This document shows positions 22,438 to 30,403 of a stretch of 64,000 nt of DNA, piece by piece. The notes under the pieces are model-generated. The model did no database searches. It was not told where the DNA came from and saw only the letters and a list, made by a program, of their open reading frames with translations. Origin of the DNA: Rhodococcoides trifolii (GTDB lineage: Bacteria > Actinomycetota > Actinomycetes > Mycobacteriales > Mycobacteriaceae); contig NZ_BMCU01000002.1 in the NCBI RefSeq assembly GCF_014635345.1, forward strand, positions 744,001 to 808,000, read 5' to 3'. Made by a program: the position numbers and the translations under genes. How positions within the stretch are numbered: position 1 is the first letter of the stretch; each line of letters begins with the position of its first letter.

Positions 22438-22722
22438 TCGGCGGCGCTCGAGCGATTCGCTTACGGAATTGCCATGGGCACACGGCTCGATGCGTGCCTT
22501 TGTCCACGTCGTGAGCGGATCGCACTCGGTGTCGTGACCGCGCGCATACCGTGCCGGGCCTGACAGGTGCCACCCCATCCCATTCATCCACAGGCACAGC
22601 CCATCCACAGACCGATCCGCCGCGCAGGTCGACGATCCGGACGAATCAGCCGTGTTCGCAATCCTTCTCGGAAGAGTGCCTCCGGGTTCGGACCGGAGGA
22701 CAGCGGTCGGGGGGTCGAGACG

Positions 22723-23076
22723 ATGTCGAATGCTGGGTTGGGTGCACGGGGCGAGGATGCGGCAGTGGCATTTCTCGTCGCGTCGGGAATCGAAGTCGTC
22801 GAGCGTAATTGGCGGTGCCGATACGGTGAGCTCGATGTGGTCGCGCGGGAGGGCGACACGACCGTCTTCGTGGAGGTGAAAACGCGATCGGGCACCATGT
22901 TCGGTTCACCGGAGGAGTCGGTGACGGTGGCCAAGCAGGGTCGTATTCGTCGACTGGCCGGGTTGTGGTTGATCGAGCGAGGGGGACCGTTCGTAGCCGT
23001 GCGGTTCGACGTCATCGGCGTGATCGCCACTCCCGGAGGACAACCGACGGTCGTGCATCACCGGGCGGTGTTCTGA
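22723..23076 (+). CDS. yraN: YraN/UPF0102 family nuclease-like protein
   Basis: A 117-residue protein with the restriction-endonuclease-like fold. The putative metal-binding signature is visible as GELDVVAREGDTTVFVEVKT, that is E/D...D...ExK. The N-terminal GARGEDAAVAFLVASGIEVV is family-typical. Its role is unproven; the family is linked by gene context to recombination and DNA uptake. The ATG at 22723 gives the mycobacterial (Rv2898c) length and start. The stop shares one base with comM (TGATG), so yraN, comM and dprA form a tight operon. Confidence 0.92.
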   Translation: MSNAGLGARGEDAAVAFLVASGIEVVERNWRCRYGELDVVAREGDTTVFVEVKTRSGTMFGSPEESVTVAKQGRIRRLAGLWLIERGGPFVAVRFDVIGVIATPGGQPTVVHHRAVF

Positions 23077-24584
23077 TGGCTCTCGGACGTGCGTATTCGG
23101 TGGCGGTCACCGGAATCGACGGCGTGCTGGTGGAGATCGAAGCCGACATCGGACGAGGACTGCCGGGTGTGCACGTGGTGGGACTGCCGGACACTGCGTT
23201 GCAGGAATCACGTGATCGGGTCCGAGCGGCGGTCACCAACAGTGGCCAGTCCTGGCCGAATTCGAAGGTCATCCTCGCGCTGTCACCCGCGACCCTGCCC
23301 AAGGTCGGTTCGGTTTACGACCTGGCGCTGGCGTGCTCGGTGCTGGACGCCGCGAAAGTGATTCCGCGTCAATTACTCTCGCGAACCGTACTGTTGGGCG
23401 AGTTGGCGCTCGACGGCCGCGTTCGTTCCGTCCGGGGCATTCTTCCGGCCGTCCTCGCGGCACGGAGCGCCGGGTGGCCGCGCGTCGTCGTGCCCGTCGA
23501 CAGTCTCGCCGAAGCCGGTCTGGTGACCGGGATCGACATTCTCGGGGCCAAACATCTGGCCGAAGTGATCGCGTGGCTCGCCGGACGTGCAACTTTGACC
23601 CCGCCCGGTCCGGTACGCACACAACCCGAGGACCAGACGAACGACCTGCGTGACGTGGTGGGTCAGTCGGAAGCGAGGTGGGCCATCGAGGTGGCCGCGG
23701 CCGGCGCCCACCACATCATGCTCACGGGACCACCCGGAATCGGTAAGACCATGCTGGCGCAGCGACTTCCGGGTCTGCTGCCGCCGTTGACCGAAGCCGA
23801 AGCGTTGGAAGTCACGGCAGTGCACTCGGTGGCGGGCACGCTGACGAGTGATCGACCGCTGATCACCTCCGCACCCTTCATCGCTCCGCACCACACCAGT
23901 TCCGTCAGCTCCCTCGTCGGCGGCGGAACGGGCATTGCGAAACCCGGTGCGGTCAGCCGTGCACACCGCGGAGTTCTGTTCCTCGACGAGTGCGCGGAGA
24001 TGTCGGCCCGTGTCCTCGAATCCTTGCGCACTCCGCTCGAGGACGGTGAGGTGCGCATCGCGCGACGCGACGGGGTTGCTCGATATCCGGCGCGTTTCCA
24101 ACTTGTGATGGCGGCGAACCCGTGCCCGTGCGCGTCGGCGAGAACCGCGGACTGCGTGTGCGCACCGACCGTCCGCCGAAAGTACTTGGGCCGACTGTCC
24201 GGTCCGTTGCTCGACCGAGTGGACTTGAGGGTGCAGATGAACTCCGTGTCGACAGGTGCGTTGACCGACGAACCCAGCGAGTCGACCGAGCAGGTTCGTA
24301 CGCGAGTTGCCGGCGCTCGTGCGGCTGCTGTCGAACGGTGGGCCGAGTTCGGGTGGCACACCAACGCGGAGGTCCCCGGACCTGCTCTGCGCCAACAATT
24401 TCGGTTGTCCCGTGATGCGGTGGCCCCGCTCGAGCGAGCGTTGCGACGCGGGGTACTGACCGCGCGGGGAGCGGACCGCACGCTACGGGTGGCCTGGTCG
24501 CTGAGCGATCTCGCCGGGACATCGTCCCCGGGTCCGGACGCGGTGATGGCAGCTATGGGATTTCGCGATCGGGGTGCGGCGTGA
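23076..24584 (+). CDS. comM: YifB/ComM family AAA+ ATPase (Mg-chelatase-like)
   Basis: A 502-residue protein. An N-terminal Lon-protease-like domain (about 20-165) is followed by an AAA+ module with Walker A GPPGIGKT at about residues 218-225, Walker B LFLDECAEM, and a C-terminal helical domain with RGADRTLRVAWSLSDLAG. ComM is a hexameric helicase that aids branch migration during integration of transforming DNA in other bacteria. Here it lies with yraN and dprA, the same trio as in mycobacteria (Rv2898c-Rv2896c). Four cysteines in the insert CPCASARTADCVCAPTVRRK fit the zinc-ribbon-like region of the family. Confidence 0.93.
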   Translation: MALGRAYSVAVTGIDGVLVEIEADIGRGLPGVHVVGLPDTALQESRDRVRAAVTNSGQSWPNSKVILALSPATLPKVGSVYDLALACSVLDAAKVIPRQLLSRTVLLGELALDGRVRSVRGILPAVLAARSAGWPRVVVPVDSLAEAGLVTGIDILGAKHLAEVIAWLAGRATLTPPGPVRTQPEDQTNDLRDVVGQSEARWAIEVAAAGAHHIMLTGPPGIGKTMLAQRLPGLLPPLTEAEALEVTAVHSVAGTLTSDRPLITSAPFIAPHHTSSVSSLVGGGTGIAKPGAVSRAHRGVLFLDECAEMSARVLESLRTPLEDGEVRIARRDGVARYPARFQLVMAANPCPCASARTADCVCAPTVRRKYLGRLSGPLLDRVDLRVQMNSVSTGALTDEPSESTEQVRTRVAGARAAAVERWAEFGWHTNAEVPGPALRQQFRLSRDAVAPLERALRRGVLTARGADRTLRVAWSLSDLAGTSSPGPDAVMAAMGFRDRGAA

Positions 24585-25723
24585 CTGCGTGGGAGACCGA
24601 GCGAGTGGCGTGGGCGTATCTGTCCAGGGTGACGCAGGGCCCGTCGCGTGTGGTGTCGGATTTCGTCGAACGGTACGGGGTGGTGGAGGCGGTACGAGCC
24701 ATCAAGTCCGGTGTGGTTCCCCGAGTCGTGGCGGAGCGGGTGTCGGCGCGTGCTCACATCGATACTGCCGCCGCCGATCTGGACGCAGTCGCGGCGTTGG
24801 GCGGGCGGCTGGTGATTCCCACGGACGATGAGTGGCCGGCGTGGCGACTCGTCGGATTCCAGACCGGGGAGTTCGGCGGCCGCGCCGACACGTCGGTTCC
24901 GTTGGCGCTGTGGGTGATCGGGGGACGCTCTCTCCTCGATGTCACCGAACGAGCGGTGGCCGTGGTGGGAACGCGGGCGGCCACGGCGTACGGGGAGCAC
25001 GTGGCCGGCGAGATCTCGGGCGACATGGCCGTCGACGGGTGGACCGTGGTGTCCGGTGGTGCGTTCGGGATCGACGGTGTGGCGCATCGGGCCGCGATGG
25101 GTGTCGGGGGAGTGACGGTTGCGGTGTTGGCCTGCGGTGTCGACCGTGCGTATCCGGCCGGTCATGCCCGCCTGTTGCAGCAGATCACGTCGTCGGGCCT
25201 GGTGGTCAGCGAGTACGCGCTGGGGACGACTCCGGCCAAACACCGCTTCCTGGCACGGAACCGTCTGGTGGCGGCGTTCGGGGAGGGAGTGGTGGTGGTC
25301 GAAGCAGGATGGCGCAGCGGCGCCCGGAACACGGCGTCGTGGGCCCGGTCGTTGGGCCGGCCGGTGGTGGCCGTACCCGGCCCGGTGACGTCGGCGTCGT
25401 CGGCGGGGTGCCATCGGATGATCCGAGAGTCCGAGGCTCGGTTGGTGTCGAATGCGCGTGACGTCGTCGAAGAGATCGGGTCGGCGCTCTCGGGCGATGA
25501 CGAGCAGGACCACCTGTTCTCACGAGGAGACGATCGCATCACCGGACCGGCGATTCTGGTTCTCGACGCGCTGCCAGGGTCCGGTTCGCTCGGACCGCAC
25601 GAGATCTCGGAATTGTCGGGTGTGCCGATGTCCGACGTGCGGGCGGCATTGGTGATGCTGGAAATGGAATCACTGGTGGTTCGCGACGACACCGGGTGGG
25701 CGCGTGCGCAGAGGCGACGGTGA
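24581..25723 (+). CDS. dprA: DNA-processing protein DprA
   Basis: A 380-residue protein. The Rossmann-like DprA domain (about residues 60-285) contains VAVVGTRAATAYGEHVAGE, VVSGGAFGIDGVAHRAAM and LVVSEYALG. A C-terminal winged-helix segment (LGPHEISELSGVPMSDVRAA) closes the protein. DprA loads RecA on incoming single-stranded DNA during transformation. The GTG at 24581 overlaps the comM stop (GTGA). No other competence genes are in the window, so whether the organism is transformable cannot be judged. Confidence 0.93.
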   Translation: MTAWETERVAWAYLSRVTQGPSRVVSDFVERYGVVEAVRAIKSGVVPRVVAERVSARAHIDTAAADLDAVAALGGRLVIPTDDEWPAWRLVGFQTGEFGGRADTSVPLALWVIGGRSLLDVTERAVAVVGTRAATAYGEHVAGEISGDMAVDGWTVVSGGAFGIDGVAHRAAMGVGGVTVAVLACGVDRAYPAGHARLLQQITSSGLVVSEYALGTTPAKHRFLARNRLVAAFGEGVVVVEAGWRSGARNTASWARSLGRPVVAVPGPVTSASSAGCHRMIRESEARLVSNARDVVEEIGSALSGDDEQDHLFSRGDDRITGPAILVLDALPGSGSLGPHEISELSGVPMSDVRAALVMLEMESLVVRDDTGWARAQRRR

Positions 25724-26144
25724 AAGCATCGGTGACGGTGAAAACTCGGTGCGGATTTCCGACTCCGGTTTGCGCAACGAAATTACGGCCGGCGGGCGCT
25801 GCACGAAAACCGGCAAAACGGTACGCGCGTCCTACCCCTCGGTGCGAACATCGATACCGAACCAACGTGCAGATAAAGAACCCGGCGGTCTGTTGTTTCC
25901 TGCGAAAGAATCGCCGAACAGAATCTGCGTACGTGAATAGAAAGAACCAAAGTACCTCTGTCGCAACATGATCAGCAGCCACTGAATTCGATGTCCGTCG
26001 GTTCGACGACCGGGTGAATGTACTCGAACACGCCCTCCAACGGGGGTCTTGCGTGTTTTCGTTTCTATCGCGGCATATGATCGATTCGAATCCTTGCCGG
26101 CCACATCCACGCAAGGGCCGAAACCGTGAGAGGGAACAATACAA
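25724..26144. other. 421-bp relatively AT-rich intergenic region upstream of lsr2
   Basis: No gene is supported here. The region is visibly richer in A and T than its surroundings (for example around 25880-25990) and contains runs such as GAATAGAAAGAACCAAAG. The reading frames across it give low-complexity, basic peptides without a ribosome binding site. It most likely holds the lsr2 promoter and perhaps autoregulatory Lsr2-binding sites, since Lsr2 prefers AT-rich DNA; that is inference. Confidence 0.6.
26076..26081 (+). promoter_or_regulatory. Probable -10 box TATGAT of lsr2
   Basis: TATGAT is one base from the consensus TATAAT and lies 63 bases upstream of the lsr2 ATG. A convincing -35 at 16-18 bases is not obvious (GTGTTT at 26053-26058 is at 17). 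A leader of about 55 bases with AGAGGGA before the ATG is implied. Confidence 0.45.
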
Positions 26145-26489
26145 ATGGCACGACGCACCACTGTCCAGATGATCGACGATGTCGACGGATCGCTGATCAA
26201 GGAGGGTCAAGGCGAAACCGTCGAGTTCTCTCTCGGCGGGGTTTCGTACACCATCGACCTCAATCACAAGCACGCCAACGAGCTGTACGACCAGTTCGCA
26301 TTCTGGGTCGAGCACGCCGAGAAGACCGGTGGTCGCAAGGCTCGCCGTTCCACCACTGCCGCTGCGCCCAAGAAGGGGCGCCAGGATTTGCAGGACGTTC
26401 GCGCCTGGGCCAAGGACAACGGCTTTGCCGTGTCGGCTCGCGGACGCATCAGCCAGGAAATTCAGGACGCGTACGACGCTGCTCACTGA
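26145..26489 (+). CDS. lsr2: Lsr2-family nucleoid-associated xenogeneic silencer
   Basis: A 114-residue protein with both Lsr2 domains. The N-terminal dimerisation domain spans about residues 4-60 (TVQMIDDVDGS, VEFSLGGVSYTIDL). A basic linker follows (RKARRSTTAAAPKKGR), then the C-terminal DNA-binding domain with the minor-groove-inserting Arg99-Gly100-Arg101 in VSARGRISQEI. Lsr2 binds AT-rich DNA and represses foreign genes, like H-NS. In M. tuberculosis lsr2 lies elsewhere (Rv3597c); here it sits between dprA and the siderophore-reductase gene, so it may be an additional copy. AGAGGGA lies upstream of the ATG. Confidence 0.95.
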   Translation: MARRTTVQMIDDVDGSLIKEGQGETVEFSLGGVSYTIDLNHKHANELYDQFAFWVEHAEKTGGRKARRSTTAAAPKKGRQDLQDVRAWAKDNGFAVSARGRISQEIQDAYDAAH

Positions 26490-26521
26490 GCAACGGTGCG
26501 GCCGACGCGCGGTGCGCTATA

Positions 26522-26540
26522 TTAGGTAACACTTACCTAT
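26522..26540 (+). promoter_or_regulatory. IdeR/DtxR iron box
   Basis: The 19-mer TTAGGTAACACTTACCTAT matches the IdeR/DtxR consensus palindrome at 14 of 19 positions and keeps both outer half-sites (TTAGGT and ACCTA). It lies 19 bases before the GTG of the siderophore-interacting protein gene. An iron-loaded repressor bound here would shut off the gene when iron is plentiful. Confidence 0.85.
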
Positions 26541-26559
26541 CCCGGAAGGGGGCGCACCC

Positions 26560-27330
26560 GTGGCGCGACGCACCACCACACTCACGGTCGTCAGAACCGA
26601 ACGCCTGACACCGCACATGGTCCGGGTCTTCTTGGGAGACCCGGACTTCGGCGCGTTCGAACCCAGCGAGTTCACCGACTCCTACGTCAAGATCCATCTC
26701 GGGCACGACGACGATCCCACGCTCCGTACCTACACGGTCCGGTCCGTGGATTCGGTCCGTCGAGAGATTGCCATCGATTTCGTCGTCCACGGAGACGAAG
26801 GAATTGCGGGACCGTGGGCGTCGACGGTGCAGCCGGGCACCAGTGTGACGATGTTCGGCCCCGGTGGTGCGTATTCCCCTCGGCCGGATGCGGACTGGCA
26901 TCTGTTCGCCGGCGACGAATCGGCAATTCCCGCAATATCTGCGGCTGTCGAATCGCTGCCCGAAGACGCCATCGCGAAGGTGTTCATCGAAGTTGCCGAT
27001 CGGCACGACGAGATCTACATGGAAACGCTGGCACTGGTCGACGTCACCTGGATTCACCGGGGCGCAGCGTCGAACGAAGTGGGGGACGACAACGCCGGCG
27101 ACAATTCCCCGCTGATCGCTGCGGTGCGCGCAACCGAGTGGCTGCCCGGACAGGCTCAGGTCTTCGTACACGGCGAGGCGCAGGCTGTGATGCAGAACAT
27201 CCGCCCGTACATTCGCAAGGAACGAGGCGTGCCGGCGGAGTGGGCGTCGATCTCCGGGTACTGGAGACGCGGCCGCACCGAAGAGGGTTTCCGCGAGTGG
27301 AAACGTGAACTGGCCGCCGCCGAATCATGA
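26560..27330 (+). CDS. Siderophore-interacting FAD-binding protein (ferric-siderophore reductase, ViuB-like)
   Basis: A 256-residue protein of the SIP family, which uses FAD and NAD(P)H to reduce Fe(III) held by siderophores and so release iron in the cytoplasm. The FAD-binding part shows RTYTVRSVD and FVVHGDEGIAGPWAS; the C-terminal part ends in GYWRRGRTEEGFREWKREL, a hallmark of the family. The GTG at 26560 has GGAAGGGGG upstream and an IdeR box directly before that. It corresponds in position to M. tuberculosis Rv2895c, between dprA and xerC. Its first codons (MARRTT) closely resemble those of lsr2. Confidence 0.93.
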   Translation: MARRTTTLTVVRTERLTPHMVRVFLGDPDFGAFEPSEFTDSYVKIHLGHDDDPTLRTYTVRSVDSVRREIAIDFVVHGDEGIAGPWASTVQPGTSVTMFGPGGAYSPRPDADWHLFAGDESAIPAISAAVESLPEDAIAKVFIEVADRHDEIYMETLALVDVTWIHRGAASNEVGDDNAGDNSPLIAAVRATEWLPGQAQVFVHGEAQAVMQNIRPYIRKERGVPAEWASISGYWRRGRTEEGFREWKRELAAAES

Positions 27331-27351
27331 CAGCGATCGGATGACGACCGA

Positions 27352-28260
27352 ATGACCGACAGCGCGGTGATGGATCGGTACGCCGCGCACTTGCGGCTGC
27401 AGCGGGGGCGTTCGGAACACACGATTCGTGCGTACCTGTCCGACGCCCGCAGCCTGGTCGGCCATCTCGAACGCGAGGCGCCTGACTCCGCGCTGTCGGA
27501 CATCACCCTGACCGTGTTGCGAAGCTGGCTCGCGTCGCTCTCTCGTAGTGGGTCCGCCCGCACATCCGTCTCTCGTCGGGCATCGTCGGCCCGCACGTTC
27601 ACCGCGTGGCTGTTTCGCGAAGGCGTCTTGGACGCAGACCCGGGTGCACGCCTCGTCGCGCCGACATCGCGCCGTACGTTGCCCGCCGTGTTGCGCGCGG
27701 ATCAGGCGGCTGCCGCACTCACGGCCGCCGAGTCGGGCGCTGCGCAGGACGACCCTCTCGCGCTTCGCGACCGTCTGGTCGTCGAACTGCTGTACTCCAC
27801 CGGTATCAGAGTCGGCGAGTTGTGCGGACTCGACGTGGACGACGTCGACCTGGGCCGCCGGCTGGTGCGGGTGATCGGAAAAGGCAACAAAGAACGGTCG
27901 GCTCCGTTCGGAAGGCCCGCGGCGGACGCGGTCCACGCGTGGCTCGGGGTGGGGCGACCAGCGCTCGCGGCACCGGCGTCGGGACCGGCCCTGCTGCTGG
28001 GCAAGCGCGGTGGGCGGCTCGACCAGCGGCAAGCGCGGAGCATCGTGCACGATGTGCTGTCGGTGGTGCCAGGTGCTCCCGACCTGGGGCCGCACGGTCT
28101 ACGGCACTCCGCCGCCACACATCTGCTCGAGGGCGGAGCGGATCTGCGCGTGGTCCAGGAAATTCTCGGGCACGCATCCTTGGCGACCACGCAGCTGTAC
28201 ACCCATGTTTCGGTAGAACGCCTGCGAGCGGTGCACGATCAAGCGCATCCGCGCGCATAA
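27352..28260 (+). CDS. xerC: Tyrosine recombinase XerC
   Basis: A 302-residue site-specific recombinase that resolves chromosome dimers at dif with XerD. The catalytic set is complete: Arg153 (GIRVGEL), Lys177 (GKGNKER), His248 and Arg251 ([10 protein letters not shown]), His274 (LGHASLATT) and nucleophile Tyr283 (QLYTH). The SAM-like core-binding domain occupies about residues 5-90. Position next to the dprA block and upstream of rpsB matches mycobacteria (Rv2894c), so this is the housekeeping enzyme and not a phage integrase. The ATG at 27370 is an alternative start. Confidence 0.94.
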   Translation: MTDSAVMDRYAAHLRLQRGRSEHTIRAYLSDARSLVGHLEREAPDSALSDITLTVLRSWLASLSRSGSARTSVSRRASSARTFTAWLFREGVLDADPGARLVAPTSRRTLPAVLRADQAAAALTAAESGAAQDDPLALRDRLVVELLYSTGIRVGELCGLDVDDVDLGRRLVRVIGKGNKERSAPFGRPAADAVHAWLGVGRPALAAPASGPALLLGKRGGRLDQRQARSIVHDVLSVVPGAPDLGPHGLRHSAATHLLEGGADLRVVQEILGHASLATTQLYTHVSVERLRAVHDQAHPRA

Positions 28261-28274
28261 TCCGACCTTTTCGG

Positions 28275-28299
28275 ACCGTACGTCACCATTTGGTACGGT
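28275..28299. promoter_or_regulatory. Inverted repeat upstream of the MinD-like gene
   Basis: ACCGTAC at 28275-28281 is exactly complementary to GTACGGT at 28293-28299, with an 11-base spacer. It lies in the 152-base gap between xerC and the MinD-like gene and could be an operator or a small hairpin. No regulator can be named. Confidence 0.35.
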
Positions 28300-28412
28300 G
28301 TACCCGAAGTAACATCCATTTCGTAGTGAGGTGGAACAGGCTTCGGTCTCGAAGCAGCAGGGTCGGGTAGCAGGCGGGTGAACATTCCCCGTCGACGGCA
28401 CGAGGGAGGACC

Positions 28413-29549
28413 GTGGATCGTCACGTCAACGACCGAGACCGGTTCTGGCTGCCCGGAACCCCGTCGCAGGAGTGGTCGGTTCCCGGCTCGAGCACGTCCA
28501 CGCCTGTGTTCCGAGCCGACTCGACTCGCTTCGACACCGTGTACGACACCGGTCATCACGTCCACGAGCAGCAAGAGCCGCAACGCGGAGCGGCGCGGCC
28601 GCACGTGGGCCACGAGTTGGGTGCCGACGCGCTGCTCGATCGGTCGCACCGCGATCCGCGGCAGGGATGGCGCCGCACGATCCAGCGCTTCACCGCGGGC
28701 GCGTTCAACTCCGGAGAGCCGACGGCGGCAGAACGGCTCGCATCGCAGGTGAGTCGCATCCGGCAGCCCATCAGCAGTGATTACCGGATTGCTTTCCTGT
28801 CTCTCAAGGGTGGAGTCGGAAAGACCACCGTCACGGTCGGTCTCGGCTCGACGTTCGCGTCGCTACGCGGGGACAACGTGGTCGCCGTCGATGCGAATCC
28901 CGACTTCGGAACGCTCGCGGAACGGGTTCCGCAGCAGACCAAGTCGACGGTGCGCGATCTCCTGGCCGCAGGGCCCTATATTCGCCGGTACTCCGATATT
29001 CGCGCCCACACGTCGCAATCGCCCAGCCGGCTCGAAGTGATTGCAGGCGAGCGTGACCCAGCGGCGTCGGAGGCGTTCACCGAGTCGGACTATCGCGGTG
29101 TCATCGAGTTGCTCCGCGTGCACTACAACCTCATTCTGACCGACTGCGGAACCGGCATCATGCACTCTGCGATGAACGGCGTTCTCAGCCTTGCGCATTC
29201 GCTGGTCCTGGTCAGCTCGCCTGCGGTCGACGGTGCGCGAAGCGCGGCCGCCACGCTGGATTGGCTGGGCCTGCACGGGTATTCGCATCTGGTCGAGCGC
29301 ACCGTCGTCGTCGTGAGCGCGCACCGCCCGGGAACGGCCAGCATCGACATGAACGAACTGACTCGGCATTTCATGGCGAGGTGTCGAGCCGTCGTGGTGG
29401 TGCCGTTCGACGAGCATCTGGCGGAGGGGTCGGTCGTCGACCTGGAGAAACTGCGCCCGCGCACCCGAGCGGCGTTCACCGATCTCGCCGCGATGGTGGC
29501 CGACGACTTCCCGGACGCCGGCGGTCGACACGCCACTGCTCAACGGTAG
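28413..29549 (+). CDS. MinD/ParA-like ATPase of the ESX (type VII secretion)-associated type
   Basis: A 378-residue protein. The first 110 or so residues are low-complexity and polar. A conserved GWRRTIQRFTAGAFNSGEP stretch follows, then a MinD-type ATPase domain with the deviant Walker A KGGVGKTT at residues 132-139 and VVAVDANPDFGTLAERV. The pattern W-R-R...T before the ATPase resembles the EspI-like ATPases found near ESX loci. No ESX, EspG or WXG100 gene is in the window, and there is no ParB partner. The GTG at 28413 has GGGAGGA just upstream. The gene is convergent with the M23 peptidase gene, overlapping it by 10 bases. Confidence 0.85.
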   Translation: MDRHVNDRDRFWLPGTPSQEWSVPGSSTSTPVFRADSTRFDTVYDTGHHVHEQQEPQRGAARPHVGHELGADALLDRSHRDPRQGWRRTIQRFTAGAFNSGEPTAAERLASQVSRIRQPISSDYRIAFLSLKGGVGKTTVTVGLGSTFASLRGDNVVAVDANPDFGTLAERVPQQTKSTVRDLLAAGPYIRRYSDIRAHTSQSPSRLEVIAGERDPAASEAFTESDYRGVIELLRVHYNLILTDCGTGIMHSAMNGVLSLAHSLVLVSSPAVDGARSAAATLDWLGLHGYSHLVERTVVVVSAHRPGTASIDMNELTRHFMARCRAVVVVPFDEHLAEGSVVDLEKLRPRTRAAFTDLAAMVADDFPDAGGRHATAQR

Positions 29550-30070
29550 GTCGCAACCACGGGTTCGAGCCGCACCGGTCGGCTGTTCACGAGCGCCGTC
29601 GGGTCGAGGTAGTCACGGTCTCGTCGCAGCCCCCAGTGCAGGCACGCTGTCGTCGGGCAACCGGGATGGCCGGCTGCCACAGTTCCGATCGGTTGTCCGC
29701 GCCGCACACGGTCACCTGCCGAGACACCGGCGTCGACCGGTTCGTAGGTGGTTCGAAGGCCGCCGGGATGCTCGATCGAGACGACGGGTTTGTCCGCCAC
29801 CAACCCGGCGTACACCACGACGCCGTCTCCGGCAGCGAGCACGGCCGCTCCGGGTTCGGTCGCAAGATCGACACCCCGGTGGCCCGGCAGCCATCGTTCG
29901 TCGGGCAGATCGAACGCCCTCACAACGTGGGGGCGCGGCGTCAGTGGCCACCCGAATCCCTCGTTCTGCGCGGATGCGTCCGCCGAAGCGAACAGCCCCA
30001 GTGCATTAAAGAGACACAGTGCACCTAGGAGACACAGTGCATTCAGGAGAATCATCGTTCGGCGGACCAT
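29540..30070 (-). CDS. Secreted M23-family peptidase-like protein
   Basis: A 176-residue exported protein. A signal peptide of about 30-35 residues (MVRRTMILLNALCLLGALCL then an ASADASA cleavage region) precedes an M23/LytM domain. Zinc ligands His64 and Asp68 (HRGVDLA) and His145 (CLHWGL) are visible. The first His of the usual H-x-H pair is Cys143, as I recall for other actinobacterial relatives such as Rv2891, so catalytic activity is uncertain. The ATG at 30070 is chosen because it begins the signal peptide; an upstream in-frame ATG would bury it. The gene sits upstream of rpsB on the opposite strand, as in mycobacteria. Confidence 0.85.
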   Translation of the reverse strand: MVRRTMILLNALCLLGALCLFNALGLFASADASAQNEGFGWPLTPRPHVVRAFDLPDERWLPGHRGVDLATEPGAAVLAAGDGVVVYAGLVADKPVVSIEHPGGLRTTYEPVDAGVSAGDRVRRGQPIGTVAAGHPGCPTTACLHWGLRRDRDYLDPTALVNSRPVRLEPVVATYR

Positions 30071-30403
30071 CTCGACAGCATCTCCGGACGCCGGTGGGTA
30101 GCGGCGGCGGTTCTCGCGGCCTGTGGACGACGGGGTACCGCCATCCACACATCGTTCGTTCGTCTTGACAGAACGGTTGCGAACAGGTCGTGGTTATGAC
30201 CTGCGGCTTCGACGCCGTACACTGGCTGTGCGGCTCGTGTCATCACGGGTCGACTTCGCGCGTTCGCGTTCAGTCACCCCTCGGGGAGTCCGAACACCGA
30301 GCCTCCGGCTGGTCCTGCAGTGCAGGTCCGGGGGCCACGAGCGCCAGGGCGGAAAGCACGGCTTCCCGCGACAACCGGCACTACGAAAGAGAGTTCTTCA
30401 GCC
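30071..30403. other. 333-bp divergent region and long rpsB leader
   Basis: No gene is supported here. The region separates the minus-strand M23 gene from rpsB and must hold both promoters. TACACT at 30218-30223 is a possible -10 for rpsB, with TATGAC 17 bases upstream as a weak -35, giving a leader of about 175 bases. Within the leader, GGTCCTGCA (30311-30319) pairs with TGCAGGTCC (30321-30329) with one mismatch. Such a leader could carry S2 autoregulation, by analogy with other bacteria. Confidence 0.45.

Noticed and set aside
25696-25971. A possible 91-residue basic peptide upstream of lsr2
   Set aside because: No ribosome binding site, low-complexity Arg/Lys composition, and it starts inside dprA; the region looks regulatory.
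27352-28260. Phage or island integrase
   Set aside because: The recombinase sits in the conserved housekeeping position of xerC with no attachment repeats or phage genes.
28413-29549. A ParA chromosome-partition locus
   Set aside because: There is no ParB gene or parS-like site nearby, and the N-terminal half resembles ESX-associated ATPases.
30165-30170. TTGACA as the -35 box of rpsB
   Set aside because: No suitable -10 lies 15-19 bases downstream; the nearest candidate is over 20 bases away.
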